13,423 nucleotides of DNA from Cyclostephanos tholiformis (taxonomy: Eukaryota > Bacillariophyta > Thalassiosirophyceae > Thalassiosirales > Thalassiosiraceae), in contig JALLPB010000720.1 in NCBI GenBank assembly GCA_036939975.1, positions 1 to 13,423 on the forward strand, in the 5' to 3' direction. Made by a program: the position numbers and the translations under genes. Numbering within the stretch: position 1 is the first letter of the stretch; each line of letters opens with the position of its first letter. This document shows, piece by piece, positions 7,401-12,576 of the stretch. Below the pieces are notes generated by a model. That model made no database searches and was not told the DNA's origin. It saw nothing but the letters and a program-made list of their open reading frames with translations.

Positions 7401-8337
7401 ATCATCAATTGGAAGATCATCAATAGGCGTAGATCTTAAGTCGCTCATGCTTGGATCAGAGGGGTGCTTTGGAATCATAGTCAGTGCAGTATTAAAAATT
7501 TGGCCGATTGCGGAATCAAGATCGCACGAGAGTGTACTTCTGCCAAGTTTTGATGTCGGCATAAGATTCATGAAAGGTGTATCAAAGTTACGTGCAATGA
7601 AACCTGCAAGTGTGAGACTTCTTGACAATAATCAGTTTCGACTTGGGCAGGCACTTAAGGAAGATGCTCAATCTTTTCGCAGCCAAGTCGCAAAAAAACT
7701 TGCTTACTACATGGGGAATTTTTCAGACAAGTCTTTAGTGTGTGCCACGATCGCATTCGAAGGCACTTCCGATGAAGTGAAACTGCAAAAGAAGCTTGTC
7801 AGTGAATTGGCGACTGCGCATGGTGGCATTCTTGCAGGATCGAAAGTTGGCAAGGCAGGTTATGCTCTCACTTTTGCCATTGCGTATATACGCGATTTTG
7901 CTCTGAGTTACAATATCCTAGGTGACAGCTTCGAGACGTTTGTGCCGTGGTCAATGTTGACTAAAGTTTGCTCGGAAACAATGCGTAAAATCTATTTTGA
8001 ACACAAAAGCCGCGCATTGCCTGGAACGCCCTTCGTGAGCTGCAGGATCACTCAGCTCTATGACGATGGTGCATGCGTCTACTTTTACTTCTGCATGAAC
8101 ATTAGCGGTGTCGCAGAACCAAGCAAGGTATTCTCGGATATTGAAAAATCTGCTCGCCAAGAAATTTTGATCAACGGAGGAACACTCAGTCACCACCATG
8201 GCCTCGGTAAGCGAACAACTTTAAAGGCTGAATTATTTTCACCTGGATATGCAAATGCATTTATTTCTATCAAGGAGGCAATCGACCCAGTGAACACGTT
8301 TGGCGCTAGAAATGGCGTCTTTTCAATGATGAATTAA
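388..8337 (+). CDS. Multidomain ether-lipid synthase: DegT-like aminotransferase + fatty acyl-CoA reductase + DHAP acyltransferase + alkyl-DHAP synthase
   Basis: A single open frame of 2649 codons, ATG at 388 to TAA at 8335-8337, with no visible intron. Seen in order: acidic/Ser-rich low-complexity tail (aa 1-~335); DegT/DnrJ/EryC1 PLP fold (~339-905) with PLP lysine K631; hydrophobic linker (TM ~975-997); FAR Rossmann domain (TGATGFIG at 1095-1102, YxxxK at Y1292/K1296); PlsC-type acyltransferase (HRSFYD at 1683-1688, EGKRSR at 1766-1771); alkyl-DHAP synthase with FAD loop (PFGGGT, 2217-2222) and histidine triad (H2602-2604). By family knowledge the last three modules catalyse acyl-CoA to fatty alcohol, DHAP to acyl-DHAP, and acyl-DHAP plus alcohol to alkyl-DHAP, the precursor of ether glycerolipids and plasmalogens. 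The enzyme would need NADPH, FAD and possibly PLP. The C-terminus (SMMN) is not a canonical PTS1. Fusion of the last three modules is well supported by uninterrupted homology. Inclusion of the aminotransferase is less certain, because composition changes near 3.1-3.2 kb and translation could instead begin at M941 or M1091. Confidence 0.88.
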   Translation: MIDDIIEGRFLEVASIVSSSSADDRTDVDVDGPPPSDAIRLRLYGYYKIATMLDRPSSSSSPSSSVDGDDDEDDDDDDDDEDIDRIIATTLLGGGKKRPSLLFDPVGRAKHDAVVRCVEELRTVPPPYPNDVEDEDDEDEDDDYVGGIHDPTTTLKTTSTGGGMKRRRGRRRKLRNMRLVSMRRYIDLAAECRPYSRAGKECARVRDCMLGEIEEEERGRSLLRRRRQLPSSSSSMSLSMTCGGGGGRIGCDRVAGDEDEREEEGKGGAEGGGDAMEGCSGRRDVVGGINRRSPASLPTTTTTTTTRTTRGVVRSSLPPPSPTRGMRPLIPRGRLDATYLDILHALCACASYVVRASLSYCISCTRSPYPLRLFASSERAHAHATSTRCVRDIEEIWLRTMGGGGSDDDDDDEDDDDDRDEHERPSSSISPRSSEHVVVGLSVRTLFDLYLSANDGIIDVDMSVSSSSDDGGRKSAEVVIVPPVSIRGMMDVLDRRGVRPVPVDILPSSDYDDDDTPLWGIDVDSVISAITPRTIAILVVHPFGAVLASESIMSRLRDVADGINGGVELWEDCAQCYTGSSKSHTDPDAGDVGVRRGRSRRRSMRDDERYGLGYAGSRHANVSFFSFGPIKTGTALGGGLAILRDAGHATRAKDIALAMRRIQDTTYPTQSNASYLTRVLKCLLVHVVSNSRTLAGISHHLATGVLRLDYDDLVSSLLRGFPPASTSEVTRQLRRRPCAALLSMLRRRLLDANRTYSNARRRRDECRSFARELLSDGRLTSNSVAPLRHIDDEDGGGGGGAVGMYGWVFPLSIPNPRRASRMLLQMGFDAPTGGLTQLRPINEIYEKEGVGGSGRGSCPRACDAFDRILYLPVTGGSFSLNDRAALIEALAAVVAASSEEGDDEGNLLENRNEAVGSGRCQLRCTTEEEDRRRLHSRRRRMGVLTFCSVIVASIETNCSVLGLHRIIPVRIAVRLAIAIAPWIFTVLGCTALSLLALSQYMGPIYLKSSNTFAKYCDMLFESPFRRRHCSASLSHGSESMNDKDDENAIFMQSKTVLELESTKVPSIGVSVDNADNVCGYSSEDETRQKTMVLLTGATGFIGSLLLRELLLHRYSLAIPGGVIVIVRPKRGQSARERIDGLLSQPMYDFLSAAEMQSLVHVIEGDVTLPDCGMRKEDIELLCRRNVSHVFHCAAAVSFSQSLDDAAVSNITSSLQLHVLAKRLRRSRSDDVKFVYISTAFVHGRMTGSLSEPLPEESFSLRRFDPVELYNSMLGSQSYASAAMNELGHPNSYTFSKCICEQLLIRASSGDKDGGVKTIIIRPSIVGPSVQEPAEGWAGEKPSTIVAAACLYLKFPFNIWCFGKNLVPFVPVDVVCRFVISKSFGHQSHTSNNEPDDRCPSAMNAEDEKKEISPADSRDETRCAQYTIATVAWDASSPSSASFSWLAYAFSITHLGAVCGRVNRVTAYAGLFISTRLLPRFDLSLQMFRRLHSIFVRRPLEFVLDMSDHIPMKTIFFRDLKALIRIVDLPILFYPFANQSFYFKSDLVAPLDFNGERYMFSCAVAAHRFIQTIEKQRRAHPIQLNNSNLRQYSGSGPGTTSCHSSSSIIVAGANHVKPVSDLWWALTQPKGNFIIRLGGWILAKIFRCTSMEIEVDPDSFRVLSRELSKSSKSATSHVIIAPTHRSFYDFLIVSYICFSLPELGLEIPYIAAASDFESIPILGWLARMSHAFFLNRDGRGNGSSLKENLAMIIRARQNTAFIEVYIEGKRSRARTFVKPKTGFLRCLTEIEGNHIIFPLTINYEGIPDQKSLINEAKHGRIEKMSLAKLAHWMRQTLAGKVNIGRVYVSASEALVMHDSKNKDINELAYAIQLRQQCQIMVSNYHVKAASSALDLSEETVLEAILELGCQHWPQAVNQTYLQPPGNRDFSWTIMLQFGHLLGPYLIASHPMWSSWICPSFKRLHTKVATGNALNKVLSKLTQTLDLAENVVNSVFQTLQEKGFDPPEEKHVLQYLPVDSRIPRFLMHVVVTAKLSKAGMLSNLIHRHAAKNITPVFPLSDNPNSEAFGAWGYQDSCFVLNVKPDGSKIVMMKGSRYSISGKPLHRLADFVEQELDVVIDPIGLTFPACRDLRNIIESNLSSESVKQLIALLGGDRKRISLRPADRARRGTGHSQEDMYSLRTGLIGFRVPDAVLWPRSEGEVQALVLSAAQNNWCLIPFGGGTNVTHATHCPAWEVDPRPMISVDMKLMCRVLWVNEEDGLAHVQAGITGIDLIQNLEKLGFTIGHEPDSYEFSTLGGWIATKASGMKQNRYGNIEDIVREVSVVGAKGFMTHNHKIRKSSIGRSSIGVDLKSLMLGSEGCFGIIVSAVLKIWPIAESRSHESVLLPSFDVGIRFMKGVSKLRAMKPASVRLLDNNQFRLGQALKEDAQSFRSQVAKKLAYYMGNFSDKSLVCATIAFEGTSDEVKLQKKLVSELATAHGGILAGSKVGKAGYALTFAIAYIRDFALSYNILGDSFETFVPWSMLTKVCSETMRKIYFEHKSRALPGTPFVSCRITQLYDDGACVYFYFCMNISGVAEPSKVFSDIEKSARQEILINGGTLSHHHGLGKRTTLKAELFSPGYANAFISIKEAIDPVNTFGARNGVFSMMN
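1402..3102 (+). other. Domain: DegT/DnrJ/EryC1-type PLP-dependent aminotransferase (aa ~339-905)
   Basis: This part of the large protein carries the hallmarks of the sugar-aminotransferase (DegT/DnrJ/EryC1/StrS) fold. HPFG at 541-544 is followed by EDCAQ at 571-575, which holds the aspartate that contacts the PLP ring nitrogen, and then SFFSFGPIKT with the Schiff-base lysine K631 and GGG just after it. A small-domain motif (GWVFPLSIPN, aa ~804-813) and a typical family ending (LYLPVTGG followed by a helix, aa ~869-905) show that the domain is complete. Family members move an amino group onto keto-sugars or similar small molecules; the substrate cannot be read here. Acidic and Gly-rich insertions, including a 12-G tract and a GAC repeat near 1590-1624, make it longer than the usual ~370-400 residues. 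No link to ether-lipid synthesis is established; a separate function or a head-group role are both inference. Confidence 0.75.
3208..3657 (+). other. Hydrophobic linker between aminotransferase and reductase (aa 941-1090)
   Basis: M941 opens a stretch unlike the preceding Asp/Ser-rich protein. It includes a strongly hydrophobic segment at about aa 975-997 (LAIAIAPWIFTVLG onward) preceded by basic residues (R965, R970, R974), which fits a transmembrane helix or membrane anchor with positive-inside flanks. A polar, charged stretch (aa ~1020-1088) then leads to the Rossmann fold. It may anchor the ether-lipid modules to the peroxisome or ER membrane. It could equally be the N-terminus of an independent FAR-acyltransferase-AGPS protein starting at M941. 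No domain family is recognised. Confidence 0.5.
3658..5187 (+). other. Domain: FAR1-type fatty acyl-CoA reductase, alcohol-forming (aa ~1091-1600)
   Basis: An extended short-chain dehydrogenase fold of the Male-sterility/NAD_binding_4 type. It has the nucleotide loop TGATGFIGS (1095-1103), VFHCAAAVSF in the middle, the catalytic pair Y1292/K1296 (YTFSK), and the signature RPSIVGPS followed by EPAEGWAGE (from 1321), which matches FAR enzymes closely. A segment around aa 1510-1585 (FYFKSDLVAPLDF and after) resembles the FAR C-terminal domain. By family it reduces long-chain acyl-CoA with NADPH to a fatty alcohol, the donor for the ether bond. A charged, poorly conserved insertion at about aa 1382-1424 (4531-4660) looks like a surface loop. 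All catalytic residues expected for the family are visible. Confidence 0.88.
5239..6567 (+). other. Domain: DHAP (glycerone-phosphate) O-acyltransferase, PlsC/GNPAT type (aa ~1618-2060)
   Basis: All four acyltransferase blocks of the PlsC/GNPAT family are present. Block I is HRSFYD (1683-1688), holding the catalytic His and Asp. Block II is FFLNRD (1731-1736). Block III is EGKRSR (1766-1771), the phosphate-binding motif. Block IV is FPLTINYEG (1796-1804). YIAAASDFESIPILGW between blocks I and II is typical of GNPAT-like enzymes. By family it transfers an acyl chain from acyl-CoA to dihydroxyacetone phosphate, giving the acyl-DHAP used by the next domain. About 200 residues after block IV (aa ~1860-2060) correspond in place to the C-terminal part of GNPAT but show no motif I can name. 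Glycerol-3-phosphate as acceptor cannot be excluded from sequence, but the fusion to AGPS favours DHAP. Confidence 0.87.
6586..8322 (+). other. Domain: alkyl-DHAP synthase, AGPS/ADPS type, FAD-dependent (aa ~2067-2645)
   Basis: The match to alkylglycerone-phosphate synthase runs the full length of the mature enzyme. The N-terminal motif AWGYQDS (2068-2074) is followed by a DRARRGTGHS-like segment and RVPDAVLWP. Then come the FAD pyrophosphate loop PFGGGTNV (2217-2224), GHEPDSYEFSTLGGW, GSEGCFGI, YIRDFALSY, SFETFVPW, and GACVYFYF with the active-site tyrosine region. The SHHHGLGK histidine triad (H2602-2604) and DPVNTFGARN complete it. By family the enzyme replaces the acyl group of acyl-DHAP with a fatty alcohol in a redox-neutral FAD reaction, forming the ether bond. 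Free AGPS enzymes are about 600-660 residues and usually carry an N-terminal PTS2. Here that end is occupied by the acyltransferase and no PTS2 is seen. Confidence 0.93.
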
Positions 8338-8780
8338 CACAAAGATAGAGATGCAAGGTTCATAACCCCTTGAATCAAATAGCAGCCGTCTTTGAGACGG
8401 GCAAATTTTGACAGGTCTATTATTCTAACGAGTCGTGCTCCTACACCGTGAAAGGCCAGCTTGACCGACCTTGCCGGCAGGGTTGTCCTGGCGGCACGGA
8501 ACGGAACGGCTTGGCAATATGGAACCAAAGTCAATTTCGGAGTCAGCATGGAACAGGACATTATTTCGTGGTCTTTGGGAAAACGATTCATATTCCTTTT
8601 TTCGTCCGAATATGTATCTGTCAGATTTTTACTCGTTTACTCGTGCCTGTCACGCGCACGAGTCACGCTCACAACAAAAAACTCTTACCACAAACGATTT
8701 CTTACGAAAAAAATTGCTTGGCTCGATGATGTCTCGGGCCGCCCTCAAAGCAATTTCCACGCTATTCAAATCACACCACC
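8338..8780 (+). promoter_or_regulatory. Spacer between the fusion gene and EXO1; 3' end of one, promoter of the other
   Basis: No coding gene is supported here; open frames in it end inside or overlap EXO1 in other frames. It must hold the 3' untranslated region of the upstream gene and the promoter of EXO1. The visible structure is an 8-bp perfect inverted repeat, ACTCGTGC (8639-8646) and GCACGAGT (8656-8663), with a 9-base spacer, about 120 bases before the EXO1 ATG. It could be a factor-binding site. A convincing TATA box or poly(A) signal is not seen. Confidence 0.3.
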
Positions 8781-10880
8781 ATGGGTGTCAAAGGTCTACT
8801 ACCATGCCTCCAATCGATCACTCGCTCGGTGTCATTGGAACGGTACCGCGGACTCACAGTCGCGGTCGACGCCATGTCGTGGCTGCACAAGGGCGTCTTT
8901 GCTTGTGATGTCAGGGCGCTCGCAAAAAGTCAACGTGGTGACCAAAGCGATAAAGCAAAGTTTGCCGAGTTAAAGTGCATCGAGTATGCCACCAACAAGG
9001 CGGAAACTCTAAAGGTGAAGTTCGGCATTGAGGTTATATTGGTGATAGACGGCGATGCATTGCCATCGAAGAATGAAGAAAATACGCTACGTCGTGACGA
9101 GCGTGACAAGGCATTCGAGAAAGCGATGGACGCTGAAAAGGCCCACGACAGCCGATCGGCAAGAAGCTTTTATGCGCAGTCTTGTTCAATCACACACGCG
9201 ATGAGGTACGAATTGATCAAGAAATGCAAGACGATAGGACTCGCGTATTTGGTAGCTCCTTACGAGGCGGATGCGCAAATGGCAAGGTTGGCGCACACCG
9301 GCGTTGTCGATCTCGTCATCACCGAGGACTCTGATATACTCGTTTACGGCTGCCCGAGAGCGTTGTTCAAATTAGATTTCACTTCCTACCAAGGGCAGGA
9401 GATTCAGCTAATGAAAGACTTGGGCGAAAATTCCACACCTTCATTCAGGAACTGGACTCATGATATGTTCGTCTTCATGTGCATAATATCCGGCTGCGAT
9501 TATTGCAAGGGCGTACCCGGTATCGGAATCAAGCTCGCACACAAGCTCGTCCGAATCCACCGTACCCCGTCAAAGATTTTCAGCGCCTTGCATGCAGCGG
9601 GTAGAATGCCGCCTAATTTCGAGGAGAAGTTCTTCATTGCCTTTCGCACCTTTCGCCACCAGAGGGTCTTCTGTCCTTTGAGGAAGCAAGTAGAAACCCT
9701 TTGGCCGATTGACGGCTCTAACGGAGGTTCAGACGGCGAGTGGCCATTCCTAGGCAACTATATTGAGCCACACCTAGCAAGAAGGATTGCCAATGGAACT
9801 TTGCATCCATCAAAGAAGATTCCTTGGGACGAAGCACTGAAAAGACACCACGATAAAGGCTCGCTTCTTTCTGAAAGGAACGAGATGGGAAGTTGTCGTG
9901 CTGAACTCATCAATAAGAAATCGAACATATGGTACTCGCTCGTTTACGGACCAAGCGATGATAATCGGCGCCTCGATTGCGAAAAAATCGAAGGACTTCA
10001 GTCGGATCAACAGAAACGAAATATTTTCAGCTTCTTCCCAAAAAACAAGAATCAAGGGGCGAAACGAGATGCGGTCGAAGCAAAGACCAAGTCTCCCAAA
10101 TCTAAACCCAAATCCAAATACGTCCCACCCGCTTATCACAGAGACCTCCCCATACACTTTAACGAGTATGCATCCCAATTAGTTGGAGGATCATTCAAAC
10201 CGATATCCAGAAAGCGAAAGAGATTGGAGAATGAGGGGACGAAGTCGGCAAAGTACGTCCAGAAGATATGGGAGAAATGTGCGGAAATCCGCCAAGTCCT
10301 GCCTAAAATCAACGGATCTGCTGCACAATATGAACAAGTTCGGGAGGAACCAAAAGGTGTGACACCCTTCACGAAAGACCTATGTCCAGTGATGAATACT
10401 TTCGGATATGAATACGAATTTGAAAATGAGCTGTCTAAAGAGTATTACCGTGACTCCAATGATGGTCCATACAATGGGCAGGAAACTCAGCAATGTGATG
10501 CATTCGCAAACCTTTCTTTCTACCGTCAGACTTTTGATCACACGAAGCAGGATTGGTACCTTTCTGCCCGTGCTTACGCCTTAAACACGCACCAGCTTGT
10601 TGAAACTCAAAACTGGTGCGAGAATGATTATCAATATGCCACGACATCGTACATGAATAGCTATCCAACGGTATTCGAATACCAAACGCATGTCAACTCG
10701 CCACAATCACAGTCTTACTCTGAATGTGTCAATCCATGGACCACATTTTTCAATGATGCCCACGAGGACAAACGCAACTTGCTTGTCGATTCCTTTAATG
10801 ACGTCACAGTTAGCGATGATGCCGACCAATCATTCAATTGGAGTGATAATATTATGTATAATCACGACAAGATTTGGTGA
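8781..10880 (+). CDS. EXO1: Exonuclease 1 (XPG/RAD2-family 5'-3' exonuclease and flap endonuclease)
   Basis: The 699-residue protein starts MGVKGLLP. The family needs Gly2 at the N-terminus, and the start lies in a good eukaryotic context (CACCATGG), so this ATG is firm. The XPG N-domain spans about aa 1-100, the XPG I-domain about 138-225, and a helix-hairpin-helix follows ([14 protein letters not shown], ~244-257). The metal-binding acids are all present: D30, D90 (IDGDALPSK), E162 and D164 (APYEADAQ), D183 and D185 (ITEDSD), D240 (SGCDY). SITHAM and WLHKG distinguish EXO1 from FEN1 and XPG. By family it resects DNA in mismatch repair, double-strand-break repair and recombination in the nucleus. 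After about aa 380 the protein is divergent: a Lys-rich stretch at about aa 420-450 could act as a nuclear signal, and the last 180 residues are rich in Asn, Tyr and Gln. A PIP-box-like QKRNIFSFF sits at 411-419. No intron is apparent. Length is within the usual range for non-animal EXO1. Confidence 0.94.
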   Translation: MGVKGLLPCLQSITRSVSLERYRGLTVAVDAMSWLHKGVFACDVRALAKSQRGDQSDKAKFAELKCIEYATNKAETLKVKFGIEVILVIDGDALPSKNEENTLRRDERDKAFEKAMDAEKAHDSRSARSFYAQSCSITHAMRYELIKKCKTIGLAYLVAPYEADAQMARLAHTGVVDLVITEDSDILVYGCPRALFKLDFTSYQGQEIQLMKDLGENSTPSFRNWTHDMFVFMCIISGCDYCKGVPGIGIKLAHKLVRIHRTPSKIFSALHAAGRMPPNFEEKFFIAFRTFRHQRVFCPLRKQVETLWPIDGSNGGSDGEWPFLGNYIEPHLARRIANGTLHPSKKIPWDEALKRHHDKGSLLSERNEMGSCRAELINKKSNIWYSLVYGPSDDNRRLDCEKIEGLQSDQQKRNIFSFFPKNKNQGAKRDAVEAKTKSPKSKPKSKYVPPAYHRDLPIHFNEYASQLVGGSFKPISRKRKRLENEGTKSAKYVQKIWEKCAEIRQVLPKINGSAAQYEQVREEPKGVTPFTKDLCPVMNTFGYEYEFENELSKEYYRDSNDGPYNGQETQQCDAFANLSFYRQTFDHTKQDWYLSARAYALNTHQLVETQNWCENDYQYATTSYMNSYPTVFEYQTHVNSPQSQSYSECVNPWTTFFNDAHEDKRNLLVDSFNDVTVSDDADQSFNWSDNIMYNHDKIW

Positions 10881-11281
10881 TGGATGTGTCAAGCCATGGA
10901 ATTTATGTGCTCGGTGAAGAATAAGAGAAATAATGAGGGCTTTGCCAGCTCCCTCTGTAAAGATGAAAAGATACCCGTTTGAGATCAGGGTAGCTGCTGG
11001 TAGGAGCTGTACGTTTGACAGGGTGGGAGTGGAAAACACCGAGAGAAATCGAAAGGGCCAGAATAAGATTTGAGTAGACAAATAGTATCAATGGGAGGCT
11101 TATCATGGGGCTAATGCGGAAATATCCCCGCCCTCTATTGCGCTAGTATATATTCAGGCGTATATTTGTCGGTTAGAGTTTTAGAGAGTATGGTATTCAC
11201 AATCTTACATTTCTCCTTTCCTTGCTGGCAAAGATAGAGTAGACGGCGTAAAAGTGGGAGGGCGACAGAGAGAAGCAAATG
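10881..11281. other. Non-coding stretch after EXO1
   Basis: It should contain the 3' untranslated region and polyadenylation site of EXO1. Short open frames on the minus strand have no recognisable protein features. I see no RNA gene or repeat in this part. Confidence 0.4.
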
Positions 11282-11422
11282 AAAAAATATGGGAGAACTT
11301 TTTATTTGCACCCATTTTTTGAAGCCGGGGGCCAGTCGACCTACTCATATGTTCATGGTATANGTCGACTGCTCCCGGCTTCCAAAAAATGGGTGCAAAT
11401 AAAAAGTTTTTTCAAAAAATAT
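11282..11422. repeat. 9-bp direct repeat flanking the foldback element (candidate target-site duplication)
   Basis: AAAAAATAT occurs at 11282-11290 and again at 11414-11422, exactly bordering the inverted-repeat element. A perfect 9-bp match placed at both ends fits a target-site duplication. The word is A-rich and simple, so chance agreement is possible. Confidence 0.5.
11291..11413. mobile_element. Foldback MITE-like element with ~45-bp near-perfect inverted repeats
   Basis: The left arm at 11296-11340 (starting AACTTTTTATTTGCACCC) pairs with the right arm at 11364-11408. Aligned, the arms differ by one substitution and two single-base gaps over about 46 positions. The next five outer bases match more weakly but start with G and end with C. 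The loop is only 23 bases (11341-11363) and includes an ambiguous base N at 11363, right at the arm boundary. No protein is encoded, so it would be non-autonomous. Long terminal inverted repeats plus a 9-bp duplication are typical of Mutator-like (MULE) elements, so a MULE-derived MITE is the best guess. A palindrome created by assembly around the N is the main alternative. Confidence 0.55.
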
Positions 11423-12568
11423 TGTCGATTGGTTTGTACCCCTGAAATCCGGCCTTGTCACTTCTTCTTCTTGATAATTCAATGTACCCCATTGGTCCGC
11501 CAGAAAGTTGCTCCGGTGACGCCAAGTTACCATGACATCGAAAGACCAAATCATGACAATGTTTTCCTCATCATCATAAATTAGTGAGCAAGGATGATTG
11601 TTGAAGTTGCCGTGTCAATTATTTGCCGCAATTACAATGAGAGAGACGCTTGTTTGCGAAGGGACGCTTGAACGCCTGCGTTTACCTCAAGGAGAATAAT
11701 CTGGGACCGCCGCAGAGGCCGTCTTTTCCATTCCAGTCCTGGCGCTCGAGGGTGGCTAGACGCGGAGTCGTCTGCTTAGCGGTGTCGATAATGGCGACGA
11801 TAGGGAAAGAAAGACAGCGAGATAGGGTTGGTGATTTTTAAAATTGAATTTGAAAAAAAATGACAGCAGTTATTCGCCGCATCTGTTTTCCCTAAGATCA
11901 TCCTGTGCCTCCTCATTAATCCACTTATTCAGCAGAAAAGTCATGCTTCATTCCATCTCGCAACCGAAGGCTAGTCATAGCACACGGAGGGTGCTTGGTC
12001 CTTGTGTTTGAACATCTCAGTTCCACGCAAGAAGATTTCGATATCGCCCAGTTCTTTGTCCTTCTGCATTCTATGTGACCCCGATCGGGAAATTTCAGAA
12101 GTTGCAAAAGCCATTTATATGATGGCAATTTATCGCCCTGGCGGCAATATGCATCATGCTTACATGGAGATGTACCATTACGAAGAAACTTCGAAGCCAA
12201 ACGCCTCCACGATACGTGAATCAGAGAAATGTGCATAAGATATGCACGTGGGGGAGTTGGGTTTGGAACTGAGTTGTTAATTCAATTCTCCCCTCACCCG
12301 ATCCTGTTATCTTTCGAAAGAGTAGTGCACTAACTGTAGATGAACAGGGCGTCCCCTGGTTTTAGTTAGTGGGGCCTTGTTTTCAGGTCGAAGCGATGCA
12401 GTGAAAGTGATTGATTAATTAGATTAATGAGCTTAATTTCTAACCTAANAAGTAGCCAATGTATCTAATCTTGACTAACCTTGACGATGTGTCAATATGT
12501 AACAGATCCCTTTCAGCGGTTGGGAGGATGATGCCTCTCCATTAATTTTATTTCATCCTTCTTCGTTG
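11423..12568. other. Long non-coding stretch without recognisable gene
   Basis: I find no protein family, tRNA or rRNA here. Short open frames at 11650-11841 (+), 12002-12238 (+) and 11925-12236 (-) lack recognisable features, overlap one another and begin without a clear ATG context. AT-rich simple sequence with repeated GATTAAT/ATTAA words lies at about 12408-12440, followed by an ambiguous N at 12449. Some of this may be decayed transposon sequence related to the recombinase on its right, but nothing in it can be named. Confidence 0.4.
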
Positions 12569-12576
12569 TCAATGGG

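Noticed and set aside
7254..7628. Minus-strand open frame of 124 codons inside the AGPS module
   Set aside because: It is a shadow of strongly conserved AGPS sequence on the other strand.
8461..8973. Plus-strand open frame of 170 codons overlapping the start of EXO1
   Set aside because: It overlaps EXO1 in another frame, has no recognisable domain, and the EXO1 frame is certain there.
11650..11841. Possible small protein in the region right of the foldback element
   Set aside because: 63 codons, non-ATG-like start, no family features and no supporting signals nearby.
12002..12238. Possible 78-codon protein, with an overlapping 103-codon frame on the other strand
   Set aside because: The two overlap and neither has a recognisable motif or a clear start, so I cannot choose one or support either.
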